A DNA stretch of 64,000 nucleotides from Asparagopsis taxiformis. Its lineage: Eukaryota; Rhodophyta; Florideophyceae; Bonnemaisoniales; Bonnemaisoniaceae. The stretch is taken from assembly GCA_030407315.1 (NCBI GenBank), contig JALQPE010002229.1:29413-93412 (forward strand), written 5' to 3'. The notes under the pieces are model-generated. The model saw nothing but the letters and a program-made list of their open reading frames with translations. It had not been told where the DNA came from and made no database searches. Below, piece by piece: positions 23,330 to 35,843 of the stretch; the stretch's first letter is position 1; each line of letters starts with the position of its first letter. The position numbers were made by a program, and so were the translations under genes.

Positions 23330-24690
23330 AGAAATTCTAAAATTTCTGGCAGAAAAAATTACAAAAAAACATCGATTTCGGCGGTCGATTGTGCCGTACG
23401 GCACACCCTCATCTCAAAAACATGTTCACTTGTGCATGTTTTTGAGAATAGCCCAAAAAATAAAGCAATTCAGGTCGCCTAATTTGGCCACAACGGCCCC
23501 AGAAGCCATCCAGTGCCCCGAGCGGCCCCGAATTCCTCCCTCCCCCGCTCACGCCCATACTTTTTAACCGTTCCAGTCTGCCTCACCAATGCCTTCACCT
23601 CCACATCATACTCCTCCGCTCAGCTGGTCAACCTGGACGTCCAGTGGATGTGCTCGTCGTCTTCGACTTCCACAATTGTAGAACAATACCACGACAACTA
23701 CACCTATCGCGGAGCTCACCCATCAGTGGTGGACTTCGATGAATGTCTGCTACTATTGCCCTCGAGTCCACCGACAATTTGGACATCCAGCCAGCATTGG
23801 TTGCTGCTCTACTATCTCATTCGTTCTCCGTTGCATGTACATGCGTCGGAGTATGACTGAGGTGACAGTTCAAAACGTTGTTGACCAGTGGTACACCTGG
23901 GAAGTACTTCAATGTGCAGCAGCTGACAGACACACACATATAAACACGTACGGCTCGCACGCCACACCACTGACGCGAACGTCAGTACCGTGCTGCAGTG
24001 TGTGCGCTCCGTGCAATAGCATGATGACAATGGGTGCGGCCATTGCCATCCGGCTGCCGACCAGGATAGCCTCTCGCATCCGATGGCCTGTTGTCGGTAC
24101 GGTAGCTCCGTGCCATAATAGCCTGCTTCATTGTTGCAATGTGTGCAGGTGCCCAATATACGACTAACCTGAAATGGACGTCCGGCTCAATTTGATTGCT
24201 GCCCAGCCCAGAGATGTTGAAATTTCGGGTAGAGGAAAAATTGCAAAAAAGTATCGATTTGGGGGGTCGAGAGTGCCGTACGGCACACCCCCATCTCAAA
24301 AACATGTTCACATGTGCATGTTTTTGAGAATAGCCCAAAAAATAAGCAATTCAGGACGTCCGCCGGACATAGGCTTGATTCTAATTTGGCCACAACGGCC
24401 CCAGAAGCTACCAAGCGCCCCGAGCGGCCCCTCCCCGCTCACTTACCCACTCACGCCCATCTTGCAGAAACGTTCCTGCTGGCCTCATCCATGCCTTCAC
24501 ATCCACATCATAATCTTCTGCTGAGCTATTCAGCTTGGACGCTCACTGGAAGTACTCGTCGTCTTCGACGTCCGCCAATGCAGGACAACACCATGAATAC
24601 TAAACCCACCGTGGATCTCAGTCATCAACGGTGGGCGTCCTATAAATGACTGCTATAGAACCATTTCCCCAAGCCCTCCAATTTGGACGC
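23330..24690. repeat. Right arm of the 1.36-kb inverted repeat (R1)
   Basis: This is the inverted partner of 1-1360. Positions in the two arms sum to 24691, shifting to 24690 after one A-run length change. Its inner end at 23330 follows the FGGY kinase relic directly. It carries two internal degenerate subunits, each with AAACATGTTCA..TGCATGTTTTTGAGAATA and a GTGCCGTACGGCAC palindrome. Confidence 0.85.
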
Positions 24691-25800
24691 TCAGCCAACA
24701 GCGATTGCTTCTCTACCTCCTTGGTCGTTCTCTGATGCATGTAAATGCGTCAAAGTACGACCGATGGGGCAGTCCAAACGTTTTGTACCAGTGCGCGCCT
24801 AGGGATACCACAAGGTTCGTCGTACACACACAAACACACCAACACACAAACAACCACACGCTGCAGCACCCAACTTTCGCATGCGTCAGTGATGTGCTGC
24901 TGCAGTGTGTATGCGCCGTGCGGTAGCAAGATTTCCATGCTTGCAGCCATTGACATCCAGACATCCAGCTGCCGACCAGGGAAGCCGTTTGCAGCCGATT
25001 CCCTCTTGTCTGCATGGCATCTCGGTGCTCTCAACACTTGCTTAGTTGCTGCGATGCGAGCAAATGTGCAGCACTCGCCTAACTTGAAATGGACGTCCAG
25101 TGGAAGTCCGGCTCGGTTACATTGCTGGTCAGCCCTGAAATTCTAAAATGTTGGGCTGGGAAATAGCTGCAAAACTGTATCCATGTGCAATACTCGACCA
25201 ACCTGAAATGGACGTCCGGTGAATGTCCATCTCAATTGCATTGCTGGCAAGCCCAGAAATTCTAAAATTTCAGTCAGAAAAAAATTGCAAAATTATATCG
25301 ATTTGGGCGGTCGAAAGTGCCGTACGGCACACCCCCATCTCAAAAACATGTTCACATGTGCATGTTTTTGAGAATAGCCCAAAAATAAAGCAATTCAGGA
25401 CGTCCGCCGGACATAGGCTTGGTTCTAATTTGGCCACAACGGCCCCAGAAGAAGCCAGCCGACGCCCCGAGCGGGGCCATCGCTGGCTTCTGTAAGCACC
25501 AACTGTAAGCAAAGCCACATCTCACGAAGGGTCGATTCCAGGCTCAGGCTCAATACGCCAGGGCGAAGTTTTGGTCCTTGTTTCGGCATGCTCCCACCCC
25601 ACTTTCTCAAGACAAACACTACTCACCCATCACGTTACTCATATTCCGTGCACTTTGTATGAGTAGTGAACCAGCCTGCTTAGTTGCTGCAATGCATGGA
25701 TGTGGGCAGCACACGACCAACCTGAAATGGACGTCCGGTGGATGTCCGGCTCAATTGCATTGCTGGCCAGCCCAGAAATTCTAAAATTTCCGAAAAATCA
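24691..25800. repeat. Degenerate tandem copies of the R1 family
   Basis: Marker phrases recur at irregular spacing: CAGAAATTCTAAAATTTC at about 25253 and 25772, the TGCCGTACGGCA hairpin at about 25319, and GAAATGGACGTCC at about 25087, 25207 and 25724. The copies are more diverged than the two long arms. No coding sequence is convincing. Confidence 0.65.
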
Positions 25801-27180
25801 ATTTGGTGGCCCAGCATCTCCTCTGCCGAAAATTCCTGCACTCACTTCTGATATACGTCTAGACGTGTTTTGCACTTGTACGCTTCAGGGAAGGCGTCAC
25901 GGAAGGTTGAGACTACGCTACTTGTGTACCGCGTCGTCTGAAATAGCGAGTAGTGTTCGTTGTATAGTTGTGGAGTATGCGTCTGGTGGTTTGTAAAGCT
26001 TCCAGAACGGGATAGGGATGTGGGTGGCCCTATTTTATGAATACATGAATACAAATATTCTGGGTTGACGAAGCGGAAAGGCATACGCTCATACATGTTT
26101 GAGATTGCATAGTAGAGAAAATACTTACATCGAAATTTACATGGAGGAGATGGAGGTTTTAAGGATGAGGTATGAGAGGAAGAAAATTCTTCTGTGGTAT
26201 GAGGATGTGTTCTGTGGGGGGGGTGGATGGAATCTTGGGATGGTACAGGGGCAAGTGGAAATGTACGGAGTGGGGGTTTAGATTGGAGTGTGATTCGGAG
26301 AGGAGTGCCGACGAGCATATTATGGGGAGACGCTGCGGGGTGTTGGGGTAGTGAGGGCGGAGGAGGTGTTTAGGTGGGACCGTAGGAGGGTGCGGTTGAA
26401 GGCGTCGAGAGGAGGGTTTTTTTCGGAAAGTGAGGAGAAAGAGGCGGGAAGGGGAGTGTCGTCTGTTCTGGCTGTGGTGAGAGGGGATGGGCGTAGAAGA
26501 AGGGGATGCTTACGCTTTTGGAAGGAGGGGAGTAGGAGGAAGGGTGCGAAGTGGCAGGTTGTTTTGTGGTTTGGAGCAAGTGAGGGGAAGTGGGTGGGTG
26601 GTGGAGCGTGGGCTGGTGGCCGTGTTGTATGCCGGATCGAAGATGAGGATGGCGTGGGGGGCATGGAGCAGGTGAGGGAGGGGGGGTGGAGCAGGTCGGG
26701 TACGGGATGGGGAGTGAGAGGTTTTCGAAGAGTAAGCTGCAGGGGAAGTTTGTGGAGAGGGCGAAGGAGAGGGGTTGAAGGTAGAGGAGAGAGGGTATTG
26801 AAGAACAATGCGTTGCAAAGGTGATGGGGGAGAGCATGGTCGAGGAGATAGGGGGTGTTTTCCCTATTCTGAGGTAGTATGAGGACTGGTTATACGAAAT
26901 CTGTACGGTAGAGCAGAAAAGTAGGTATGGAATGGAGGTGTGCACCGTGGAAGCGGGGATAGGTAGCTGAAAATGCGTGCTAGAGTGGTATTGGGGGTAT
27001 TTGAGGTACAGTACGGGGGAGGTGAGCACCAACTGGAAGGGGGTGTGAGCGAGAGGATGAAAAAATTAAAGACGAAATTGGAGTCGACTGACAAGGAAAA
27101 ATAGAGTGGTCGCCGTGATGGATGCGGACATCCATGTCGAGCACGGCGGCAGAAATTTCTGGGCTCGAAATTTTTGAATT
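25801..27180. other. Purine-rich 1.4 kb without a recognisable gene
   Basis: The forward strand is strongly G-rich, with runs such as GGGGGGGG near 26218. Long reverse frames (26370-27032, 26320-26808) are Ser/Pro/Thr-rich products of this base skew, overlap in several frames and match no family. I do not call a gene. Confidence 0.35.
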
Positions 27181-27418
27181 TCTGAACCGGCACCCGTCCT
27201 AGGTGGACCTAGACATGATGGAAGTCCATCCCGAGGGGGACATCCGTGGTACTAGAAACAATGAATGTCGTCCTAGTAATACTAGACGTACTGGACCACA
27301 TGGACGTCCGGCTCTAGGCGGACATCCAAAAATACTGGAGAACATGGACGTCCGCCTAGTAATACTAGGTGTACTAGAGGTTGTGGACGTCCGCGTCCAT
27401 TTCCGAGAACACAGACGT
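27181..27418. repeat. R3-family terminus joined to CACTA-3
   Basis: GGACGTCCG, CTAGTAATACTAG and GTACTAGAG motifs recur, and the stretch ends TTCCGAGAACACAGACGT. The same ending closes R3 copies at 34005 and, reversed, 38862. It abuts the interrupted second ORF of CACTA-3. Confidence 0.6.
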
Positions 27419-27694
27419 AAGGCCACTGTTACCTATGGAGCAACGTTTTCGTTACTGTGGAGACGTATTCAGCGCCGAGCTTGTTACAGCACTTTCCAGC
27501 CTCTATCAACCGCAGAGACGTTTGGTACACTACATCTACGCTTACCTTGCTGTATTTTCAGTGGTACTACTACATGCCAGGAGCTCGAAGACATTGGCTA
27601 TGAGGCTATCTCTCGTCTTGGCTTCAATGCGGATTCAGACACTACCCACCCTCCCTCTCCTCCACCTGCCACCTGCAGTCCGGAGCAAAAATGA
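27419..27694 (+). pseudogene. CACTA ORF2, 3' fragment
   Basis: The frame ending at 27694 gives FSLLWRRIQRRACYSTFQ, CCIFSGTTTCQELEDIGY and a C-terminus ...TCSPEQK, matching the reverse ORF of CACTA-2 at 56088-56387. The upstream part is lost at the R3 junction. ORF2 is a family without a function I can name. Confidence 0.65.
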
Positions 27695-27968
27695 TAAAGC
27701 ACACCTATCCGTAGTTATCCTGTTCCTGGGTATTCCATTCTAGAGCTCCTGTGGCCATCAATTTCTAGTAAAGACGGATACCCTCGCCCCTTCCTACCTC
27801 GACTATCACACTGCCTGTCTCTGCGCTGTTCCTTCGACTTGACACTATCGTCTGACTGGTTTCCTGATGTCTCGTATCTATCTACTTCCATCTATTACAA
27901 AATTCAACTCAACAGAAATTTTATTTCTTCATTCTTCGTCTACTATACCGAAAACGGTTTCATCCGAT

Positions 27969-29504
27969 ACTACTCCCCTTCATTCTCGATTTCATCATCG
28001 ACGAATACCTTCACATATTCTGCATCTCCTCCGTCCTCTTCCATAGACCTGAAGCTCTCCTCCAGCACTGATTCCCCCCATCGTCTACATTCAGTTCTTC
28101 ATATCTATCACGCGATATAGTCAAAACCTCCTCATTCATGAACCGACTACTCACCCGCTCCCCGGGAAGAAGCAGTTTCACTGCTTCATTGATTTCCCGG
28201 ATTTGCGCTCCTTCCACCTCTGCTCCACTTTGAAATTTCAAAATCGTTCGGAACCCGTATGCAAGTATGTAGATGAATTGCAAGGAGTATTCTGAACGTC
28301 GCAGGAACATGTTCTTATCAGAACATTGCGTGTAGGCGACTGCAAAGTTCAGTGCAACCTCTACTAAATTGATCCTCCTAGTCAAAAACCTCTTGTCCGG
28401 TTCTCCAATTATTTGAACTTCGTACTAGACTTTGAATAGCATTTCTTTTCGCAACGCAATGAAGTCGCGAAGAATCTTCATATTCTTGTCATCCATTGCT
28501 GCACGCTCCGCTGCATTCATTTCCCTCTGCGCCGAGTACAGACTTGGAACTGACATTACCAGCCCATCGTCCTGCAAATGATGCTCCATGCGGACTGAAC
28601 CTTGAAACCCACTGTATAGAACGAATACAAGATCTCGGATGAACCGGTTTCGCACATGATCTCTGGACTTGTTCATAAACCCGGTCACTGCCGTGAGTGC
28701 CGATTTCGTCACAGTGATGCCTACCTCCTTTCTGTGCAACGGCCCATTGTCACCAACCTTTCTTCGCTTCTGCTTTCGAGCGGCCCCATCACTTCCCTCG
28801 GACGTCCCATGCATTCCATCCATGCGACCAGAGTCCGTTCCGCGAATTGTCTCTTCAATGGTCCCAGTAGTCACATCATGGGTATGATACCCCCGCGCCC
28901 TCCACCGTTCGATACCTTCCGACGTTCCATTGGAGCTGGAACGGTCTCCTCCCTGTCTGAAAGAATTGTTTTGACACGTATTCTTGATTAAAGAGGTCAC
29001 AACTTGGCAGCGCAATTCAATGTGGTTCCGGCCGGCAAGCGTCCTATTGCACACATCCTTTCGCTCATTGCTCTGCCTGGCGAACATCAGCGTATTGATT
29101 AGCTGGCATCTGTTGAAATGCCTATCCCTCTTATCCACCATTGCCTTCGTGTACGTTGGAACAACAGCACACAGCACAGCACACACCATTTCGAACGTGA
29201 ACGATTTCTCCGCATCCTGCGCAATGCGGAGACGTTCCCTGTCCTTCTCGGAGGCGATCTTCTTCGGATGTCCTTGTCCCTGGCTCAGAAGCCCATCGAC
29301 GATGCTCTTGACCTCCTGCATATCGGTGTTTAGCATGGAGACAGTCTTGGCGACATTTCTGAGAGTCTCGCGTAATTGAATGGTGCTCTTCTCGACGGCA
29401 TCCATTTTATCACTCAGGGCTTTCAGCTCTGCAGTGATGTTCGAAAAGCCCTCACGCGTTATTTCGGAAAATGCGGCGATGCCTACGGAGGTTTCGGGAT
29501 TCAT
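27969..29504 (-). pseudogene. CACTA ORF1 coiled-coil protein, broken copy
   Basis: From the ATG at 29504 the protein begins MNPETSVGIAAFSEITREG and matches the CACTA-2 copy closely for about 510 codons. An in-frame TAG replaces a Glu codon after EMLFKV (near 28425), and the G-run near 28075 is one base shorter than in CACTA-2, shifting the C-terminal frame. The frameshift found in CACTA-2 near 55380 is absent here, so the two copies decayed independently. See 43063-44586 for the intact relative. Confidence 0.7.
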
Positions 29505-30318
29505 GTTGAACTTGCAATTGGAGTTTGCTAAAAGGAGAAGTGGAGAAGTGCTTTGAAGGAAGGATGTCACGCTTAGTACAGCAGTGTTGTAGCAAATATC
29601 ATTCCAGTGGATGCATCCATCCTGTTCTACTCTACATAATAATAATGATTCCCAGTGCTCCGTAACGGTTATTTTTCATAATTTAGTGGTGGATGGTGCG
29701 TATTCTTTCCTTTGCCACCACCCACGTCCTGTGCATACCACACCTCGCTACCAGACTGACGTCTCCTACTCGACACTTTCAATGCAAAGATAGATAGGTA
29801 TAATTTGAAATGCTAAACTCAACATAATATAGCTACTCTGTACATTCTCTCCTTACGGTGAGACAAACGAGATATGTTCAATCTTCCCAATCTTTCATTC
29901 TACGTCCTATTCAACATCTAGCTTCCCTGCACCCAACTATCTGTAAAGCACCATCACAATTACTATAGTCGTATACCACACACCATTCCAATATTTACCT
30001 TCACACCAACACTATGCTCCATATTTCCTCTCAAGTCCACTCCACCAGACAGTGTTGTCAACCAATGCACGGTACTACCCGCAGACAATACAATTTGCTA
30101 TCTACACTACTGTCTACAGATTTCCCCAGACAGTGCAGTAATACAATACAATGCATTGCCTCAGACAGTAAAATGTACTGTCTGCACATACTGTCTGGCG
30201 GCAACACTTCCGGCTAGTAAATTTTACTGTCTCCGCGCACTGTCTTGGACAGACAGTAATTTTTTTTCTGTCTCAGACAGTAAATTTACTGTCTTTTTCC
30301 ATTCCCAACACCGTAGTG

Positions 30319-30482
30319 TCGCCCACGCCGTGCGGCGACTGACGAATAACTTCTCTCTTTACACGCCGTGTCCAATATCAGGCTCCTGACGAATAACTTA
30401 CAGTATTTACAGCTAGTGAATCAGATTTAAACCTCAACCGCCGACCGTCATGAGGCAATAAACTCACCAACACACGATCAAC
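30319..30482 (-). repeat. Copia-A 3' LTR remnant
   Basis: Directly after the pol stop the reverse strand reads TGTTGAGTTGATCGTG, a typical Copia LTR start. It runs until CACTA-3 begins at 30318. The remainder of the LTR is missing and no second copy lies in the window, so the LTR call rests on position and the TGTTGA start. Confidence 0.5.
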
Positions 30483-33283
30483 TCAACATTTCGTGAGGAT
30501 GTCGGCCGGATTTTCGGACGAGGGGATATGTGTGGGTGCGATGAGCCCGTTGTGTACTTGTTCTCGAAGCCAATGGAATTTAACGTCGATATGTCGGGCC
30601 TGAGGGGTAGGGTAGGTGGCTTTAGCAGTAGTAATTGCGGCTGCATTGTCAATGAAAAGTTGAATAGGAGTATCCGCAGGGTATTGAATTTCGCGGAAGA
30701 AGCTGGCAATAATATGAAGCTGTTGAGCTGTGTAGAATGCGGCAATATATTCCGCGGCGTGTGTAGAAGGGGAAACCGTGCGTTGGCGTTTAGATTGCCA
30801 GGAAACAGGGGCGTTGTTGAATAGGATGAGGCTGCCGGTTGTGGAGCGGCGGGTGGTAGGGCAGCTAGCGTGATCAGCGTCTGAATAAGCTGTGAGATGA
30901 GAGGTGAGGGTGCGCTTGTAAGTAATACCGAGAGTAATGGTGCTACGAAGGTAGCGGAGGACACGGAGTGCGGCAAGCCAGTGATGGGTTGTGGGGCATT
31001 GGGAGTATCGTCCGAGGTAGCCAACGATGAATGCGATGTCAGGCCTTGTACAGTCAGCAAGATATCGCAATGAACCTATAAGTCCAGTATAGTCGTATTT
31101 GGTCTTGTCGAGGGGTTGGGAATGTTGGTTACCTGACGCAAGAAGTTCCGATGCAATGGGGGAGGGGCTTGGTTTGGCATCGCAATGGCGATATTTCTCA
31201 AGAATGGACTGTATGTAACCTGGTTGAGATATGGAGATGCCGTCTTGACTGTGTGTGACTTTCCAGCCGAGGATAGTGGAGACTTGACCTAGGTCTTTGA
31301 CAACATACGTTTCGGACAGCAGGGTTTTGATGGATTCAGTAAGTGCCATGGAGTTTGATATAACAAGAAAATCGTCTACAGTAATGATTAGTAGAACGAA
31401 GTGAGTAGAGTGCGAGGGGTCGCGGTAGATGAAGGAACAGGGGTCAGAGTGGAGGCGAGTGAAGTTATTGCAGGTGAGGAATGTTGCAAGACCTTCAGTG
31501 AAGATACGCCATGCTTGTCTGCTTCCGTACATCTTGCCGGAAAGTCGTGCAACGTGGCCGGGGTATTGGAGGGATCCGTCGAAGCGAGACGGTTGGTGGA
31601 CAAATATGTCGTGAGTGTTAGAGAATTTCTCATCCAGAAAAGCTGCTTCAAGATCCCAGTGGAATGTGTGGTAGGAGTGCGAAGCGGCAAGGGCTAGGGC
31701 AGATCGGACGGTGTCACGATGTGTCACGGGGCTGGATAGGTGGTCAGGATCGAAGTATATGCCAGGCAGTTGTTTGTCGCCACGGACAGTACATCGCACC
31801 TTGCGTACAGAGGGAGTACCATCACAGTCGTGTTTTAAGTTTGAACACGGTAGTAAGAGGAAGGATTTTGGCATCAGGGGGAACATCGGAGCGTGGAATA
31901 AAACTGAGAATGCCTCGGAATTCTAGGTTATCCATTTCAGTTTTCCAAGCCTTTTCCCATTCATTGGCGTCCGGTGAAGCGCGGGCCTGTGACAGTGTTT
32001 TAGGCTCTGTGAATATCTGATTGATAGACTGGGTTGTGTAAACCGAGTCAGATGAGGGCAGCGTGCGAACGGGGTCTGCGGAGGGAGAGTATTCATGGAA
32101 GTCACTAGTACGACAGCGGTGGACGCTGCTATCGGATGGATCAAAAACGAAGTAGTGGCGATAATCGCATCGTGAAAGGTAATACATAAGTTTTGCTCGC
32201 GCCTCGAGTTTGTTGTGGGGTGTGCGATCATGCACATAACCTGCAGTGCCGAAAGGCAGCCTGCCTTTGATACTCCTGAGGTTGACACCCTCCTCAGGAG
32301 GGTGTCAACCTCAGGAGTATCATTGTACCATAGCGCGGCGGGCAGGTTTCCATGTGCTGTGTGTGGTGTATGATTGTACGCATCGGTTGCGTTCATTATG
32401 GCATAATCATATAGGGTGTGAGGGAGTCCAGAGCTAAGGAGGCTTGAACGTGTGGCGTCAAGTATGGTACGATTAATGCGTTCAGATAGTGCATTTTCCT
32501 GTGGCGTGTGTGGCACGGTTGGATGCGTGGTGATGTGTTCAGTATCGTAGAAACGTTGCAGATCCGAAGAGTAATATTCGCGTGCGTTATCAGATGTGAG
32601 GTGTTGTATGACGTGGGGTGTGTGATGGTGTGTATGTGTTATATGGGTCTTGATGTGGGCAGCAGCGTCGGATTTCGTGGGACTACAATATACGACAAGG
32701 AAGCGGCTGCCTTCATCGAGGAAGGTTGAAAAATATTTGTTTCCGTCTAGGGAAGTACATGGAAATGGTCCACAGATGTCGGTGTGTAGGTGTGTTCCGA
32801 CGTCCGTAGTGCGTTGGCGGCGGTGGAAAGGTGCAGCACTGGTTTTGCCGACAGCGCATCCCGAGCAGGAAAGTTTTGGCGGTGAACGGAGGAGGGTGAC
32901 GGGGCAAATGCGGTACGAGTTTGTTCTTTGCCATGTGATTTATCTTAGTGGGATGCGCATGGTTGAGTTTGAGATGCCAGTGGTGGTAGTCACGTATGAC
33001 GTTTGACATGGATACCTTAATTTTTGGTTTTAGTTTCGAGATTTGGATACGTTGTGTCCGGTTTGTTTTGCGTGATGGTTTTGTTTTCATGTGAGAGCTG
33101 GATTGAGGTTGTTTGTTGATTGGCCGAGCAAGAGCAGTGAGAGGGCGTCGCATTGTGGCTTGGCGACGTGTGGATGCATGCTTGCGTCGCTCGAGATTGG
33201 AGGGGATGGCACGGGCTGCAGTTGCCAAATAAGGGCGACGTGCTTTGCGGGGCGGGCGAGAGCTGGAGAGTCAGTAGAGTCCT
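30483..33283 (-). pseudogene. Copia-A (Ty1/copia) pol, broken
   Basis: The reverse strand reads, in order, a pre-integrase zinc region (HHWHLKLNHAHPTKI, then CSGCAVGKTSAAPF), integrase core (HTDICGPF, SDNAREYYSSD and PHTPQENALSERINR), reverse transcriptase (DLEAAFLDEKF, SDPCSFIYRD and the catalytic TVDDFLVISNS), and RNase H (SDADHASCPTTRRSTTGSL, then HIDVKFHWLREQV and a terminal ENPADILTKC). It is an RVT_2 polyprotein replicating through an RNA intermediate. Frame changes occur near 32300 (at the palindrome), 31850 and 32600. The 5' end, with gag and 5' LTR, is cut off at about 33283 by R3 sequence. Confidence 0.85.
32268..32322. repeat. 55-bp palindrome with 27-bp perfect arms and one-base loop
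   Basis: The left arm starts TGATACTCCTGAGGTTGACA and its exact reverse complement begins one base later, centred on C at 32295. In the Copia frame the arm encodes NDTPEVDTL, the expected text before the FG.AGYVHDR motif. The second arm is therefore an inverted duplication that breaks the polyprotein frame. Confidence 0.9.
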
Positions 33284-34005
33284 ACCATGTTCGTGTTTGA
33301 TTTCTTGATGATTTAATGTGCTCGGGTGGTGTCGAGGAAAGCGGGGATGGTATTGGGAAGGAGCGGATTTTTGTAATCTAGGTCGTGAGGGTTCTTGAAG
33401 TATGTGCGGATGGTGGTGCATGGCGTTCGGATGGTAGGGAGAACGCGATAGTGAGGGAGATGGGTGATCGACGATATGCTGACAGGTATTTTGTATTCTG
33501 GCTGGATACGTATTTCATATTCTGGCTGGATACATATTCCGTATTCTGGCTGGATACGTATTTCTTATTCTAACCGGGTATTTATATCCTATTCTGACCA
33601 GATATGTATTTCCTATTCTAGAGAGACGTATTGTATACCAGCAGTTTCGTAAATGACAGAATAAAATACGGTCCGATATGGGCCCTGAATTTACCATCCG
33701 CTGTAATTTCTTCCCTCCCGGTTTTCGCTGATATATTGTATACTGGATGTCGGGTCCTAGTATTCCGCCATATGTACTAGAGAAAGTGGATGTCGAACCC
33801 TATTATTCCGCCAAACGTACTAGAGAAAGTGGATGTCGGGTCCTAGTATTCCGCCGAACGTACTAGAAAAAGTGGACGTCCGCATCCAAATTTTTTTTAT
33901 TTTTTTTGGACGCGGACGTTCATTTGTTCTAGTAAATCTCGGGGCCGACTAGGACCCGTACTAGAGAGACTGGACGTCCGCGTCCACTTCCAAAAACACA
34001 GACGT
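33284..34005. repeat. R3 repeat, left copy
   Basis: It is the reverse complement of 38862-39578. From its outer end it has a unique part, then five or six degenerate 26-bp units of the type TATTCTGGCTGGATACGTAT (33484-33610). GTACTAGA..GTGGATGTCGGGTCC units follow (33745-33870), then the terminal block with GGACGTCCGCGTCC ending AACACAGACGT at 34005. It stops exactly where the gypsy gag at 34006 is interrupted. Structure between an LTR and a long terminal inverted repeat remains undecided. Confidence 0.75.
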
Positions 34006-35079
34006 TGTCCGTCGCATAGCGAGCCAGAAGGGCATTGACGGCTTGAGGCCAAGTGATCTGCTGATGCAGCTGGTTGAGAAGCTTGCGCTTTCGCGCCTCA
34101 GCGGCGATGAACCGTTGAGGTTCTCCTTCCAGGAAGTACTTCAGTAACTTGGTAGTTTCTCCCTCCGAGACTCCGCATGAATCACATGCGTCCTGGAATT
34201 CCGCGAGGAATCGGAGGATGTCGATAGGTTCCGTACCATCTAACGGCGTTAGTGACGCATTAAAATTACGAATCTTCTCCGTTAGCTTGTATAAGCTTCT
34301 TGATTTCCCATTGGGGTGTCGGTCGTTAGAGATTTGTTCTAAAGTCGGTAGTACCGATAGGAGACTACCTGGTCATACGCAGGTTTGCGAGCCTTCAGGG
34401 GTATCAAGCCTTCTTCAAGGGGTCCTTCCTCATCATCCCAGGAGGGGTTTTCCGGTTCGGATCCGGTGGCACGAGATTGTGGTCTCGTGCGAGAGATATT
34501 CCCTGTTTGGGGTAGAGATTCAGCGAGGGCTTCGACAAGGTCTGAAAGATGTCGGGTTGCTTCTGCGACTTGATCTAATCGGGAGTCTTTTTCGACTTCC
34601 TCCATACCGGATGTAGGGTCGGGGGAGTCAGCCGATCAGATACGGCGCGAAGGTAATTCCTGTTGTCCCAACGGACTGGCGTTAAAGCCGTGGATGGAAA
34701 GCTCATCCAAACGGTATTCCAGACGGGAGACGCGATTTGCGAATTCAGCTTTGACCTGGATCCAGTTTTCCACTAGGAACTCAGCGTCCCGATCTTGGGT
34801 GGCTTCTCGGCTGACGGCCAGCAACTTTGGCTCAACTAGTTCCATTACGGTTTCGACCGTGGCGTCCACGATCTCCGCCCTGCGGTCTTGGACAGTCTTC
34901 TCGACGACGGTGCTGAATTCGGCCTTGAACTCTTCCAACCGTTCGTTGAAGATTCTGTAGGCCCGACCTCGCAGGGTGTTGATCACCACGCCTTCTTCAG
35001 CGATCAGATCCGAATAGGATAAGTCGCTGGCAGGCGCTATGTACTCGCTAGAGGGTCCTGTTTTAGGGATACGAGGCAT
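34006..35079 (-). pseudogene. Retrotransposon Gag, truncated
   Basis: From the ATG at 35079 the protein begins MPRIPKTGPSSEYIAPASD and has a long charged helical region (RIFNERLEEFKAEFSTVVE, VENWIQVKAEFANRVSRLE). A frame change near 34640 leads to an acidic linker. A capsid-like helical segment follows, with LYKLTEKIRNFNASLTPLDG, ILRFLAEFQDACDSC and LLKYFLEGEPQRFIAAEAR, ending at ARYATDN where R3 begins. This is the pattern of Ty3/gypsy Gag capsid. No zinc knuckle is reached. Confidence 0.65.
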
Positions 35080-35157
35080 CGCGGAGATGATGTTAAAGGC
35101 GGAGTTCTCCCAAAAGAGACTTGCCCGAGGGTACAAGGTTCTAAGTCGAGAGACCAA

Positions 35158-35843
35158 TGTAGCAGGTAGAAAATCCGCTGGTGCGGCAAAACCACCGGAC
35201 AGGTGTCCCCAGCCTCGGTAGAGGGAGTGGTAGAGCAGATTAACCTTATAGGGTACCCTGCGGGTATTCTCGTATGAGAGGATAGATCGCTACCCGGATG
35301 GGGTCGTGCGATCGTAGTGCTCACGTGAGGTGTGTATGAATGGAGCGAATGACGTAATCCGTCGAGCTGTTGGCTAGCCATAAGGTTTTCCCTGAGAGGG
35401 ATAAACGATAGGTATGCGAACACTGTTCCGATAGGTCGTAGTTCCACTTGAGTTTACGTTACTCTAGAGGTCGGGCCTACTGGCTAATCCAGTGGCGTAT
35501 TTATACTAAGTCTACTGTAAGCTAGGGTTAGTGGTTATGAATAAATATCCAGTTAGTTGACCAATCCGAGCCCAGTTAACGGCACTCGCCTACCCACGAG
35601 GTCATTGCCAGTTAGGCTTACATTGTAATGTTCAGCTGATCAGCTTTAAGTTAGAATGTACCCCTTGTGGGGTCTTAACCGGGGCCGACAGGCCCGAGTG
35701 GGGTATTTACAGCCCTGGGCTTGTCCTGATTACAGGAAAAACGCCCAGTTGGCTGGCGCCTTGTGATTGGCACGTCCATTAAGTGGGTACCCAATAGGGA
35801 GGCGACACGGCTCAGTATGAGAGGACCGCCAGGCGGTACGACA
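35158..35843. repeat. LTR of Gypsy-C
   Basis: The stretch begins TGTAGCAGG and ends TACGACA, i.e. TG...CA on either strand. It is almost identical in inverted orientation to 37046-37731. An ORF inside it (MELRPIGTVFAYLSFIPL on the reverse strand) is conserved between the two copies only because the copies are recent. Confidence 0.75.

Larger units (their letters stand above)
27419..30318. mobile_element. CACTA-3: truncated CACTA element, reverse orientation
   Basis: Its terminal CAACACCGTAGTG lies at 30306-30318 with the same subterminal CAGTAAATTTACTG repeats as CACTA-1 and CACTA-2. The sequence is an inverted, closely similar copy of 53386 to about 56360, covering ORF1 and the 3' end of ORF2. 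It stops at 27419, where R3-family sequence begins. The insertion at 30318 cuts the 3' LTR of the neighbouring Copia element. Confidence 0.8.
34006..35843 (-). mobile_element. Gypsy-C: 5' LTR plus gag of a truncated LTR retrotransposon
   Basis: Reading on the reverse strand, an LTR (35843-35158, TGTCGTACC to GCTACA) is followed by TTGGTCTCTCGACTTAG, a possible primer-binding site, and then by a gag frame that is cut at 34005. Pol is absent. Confidence 0.65.

Noticed and set aside
23739..24167. 142-codon ORF conserved exactly between 524-952 and 23739-24167
   Set aside because: Conservation reflects the recent near-identical inverted repeat, not selection. Antisense frames are conserved equally.
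26370..27032. 220-codon reverse ORF in the purine-rich region
   Set aside because: It is a low-complexity Ser/Pro/Thr product of strand base skew, with overlapping long frames in other phases.
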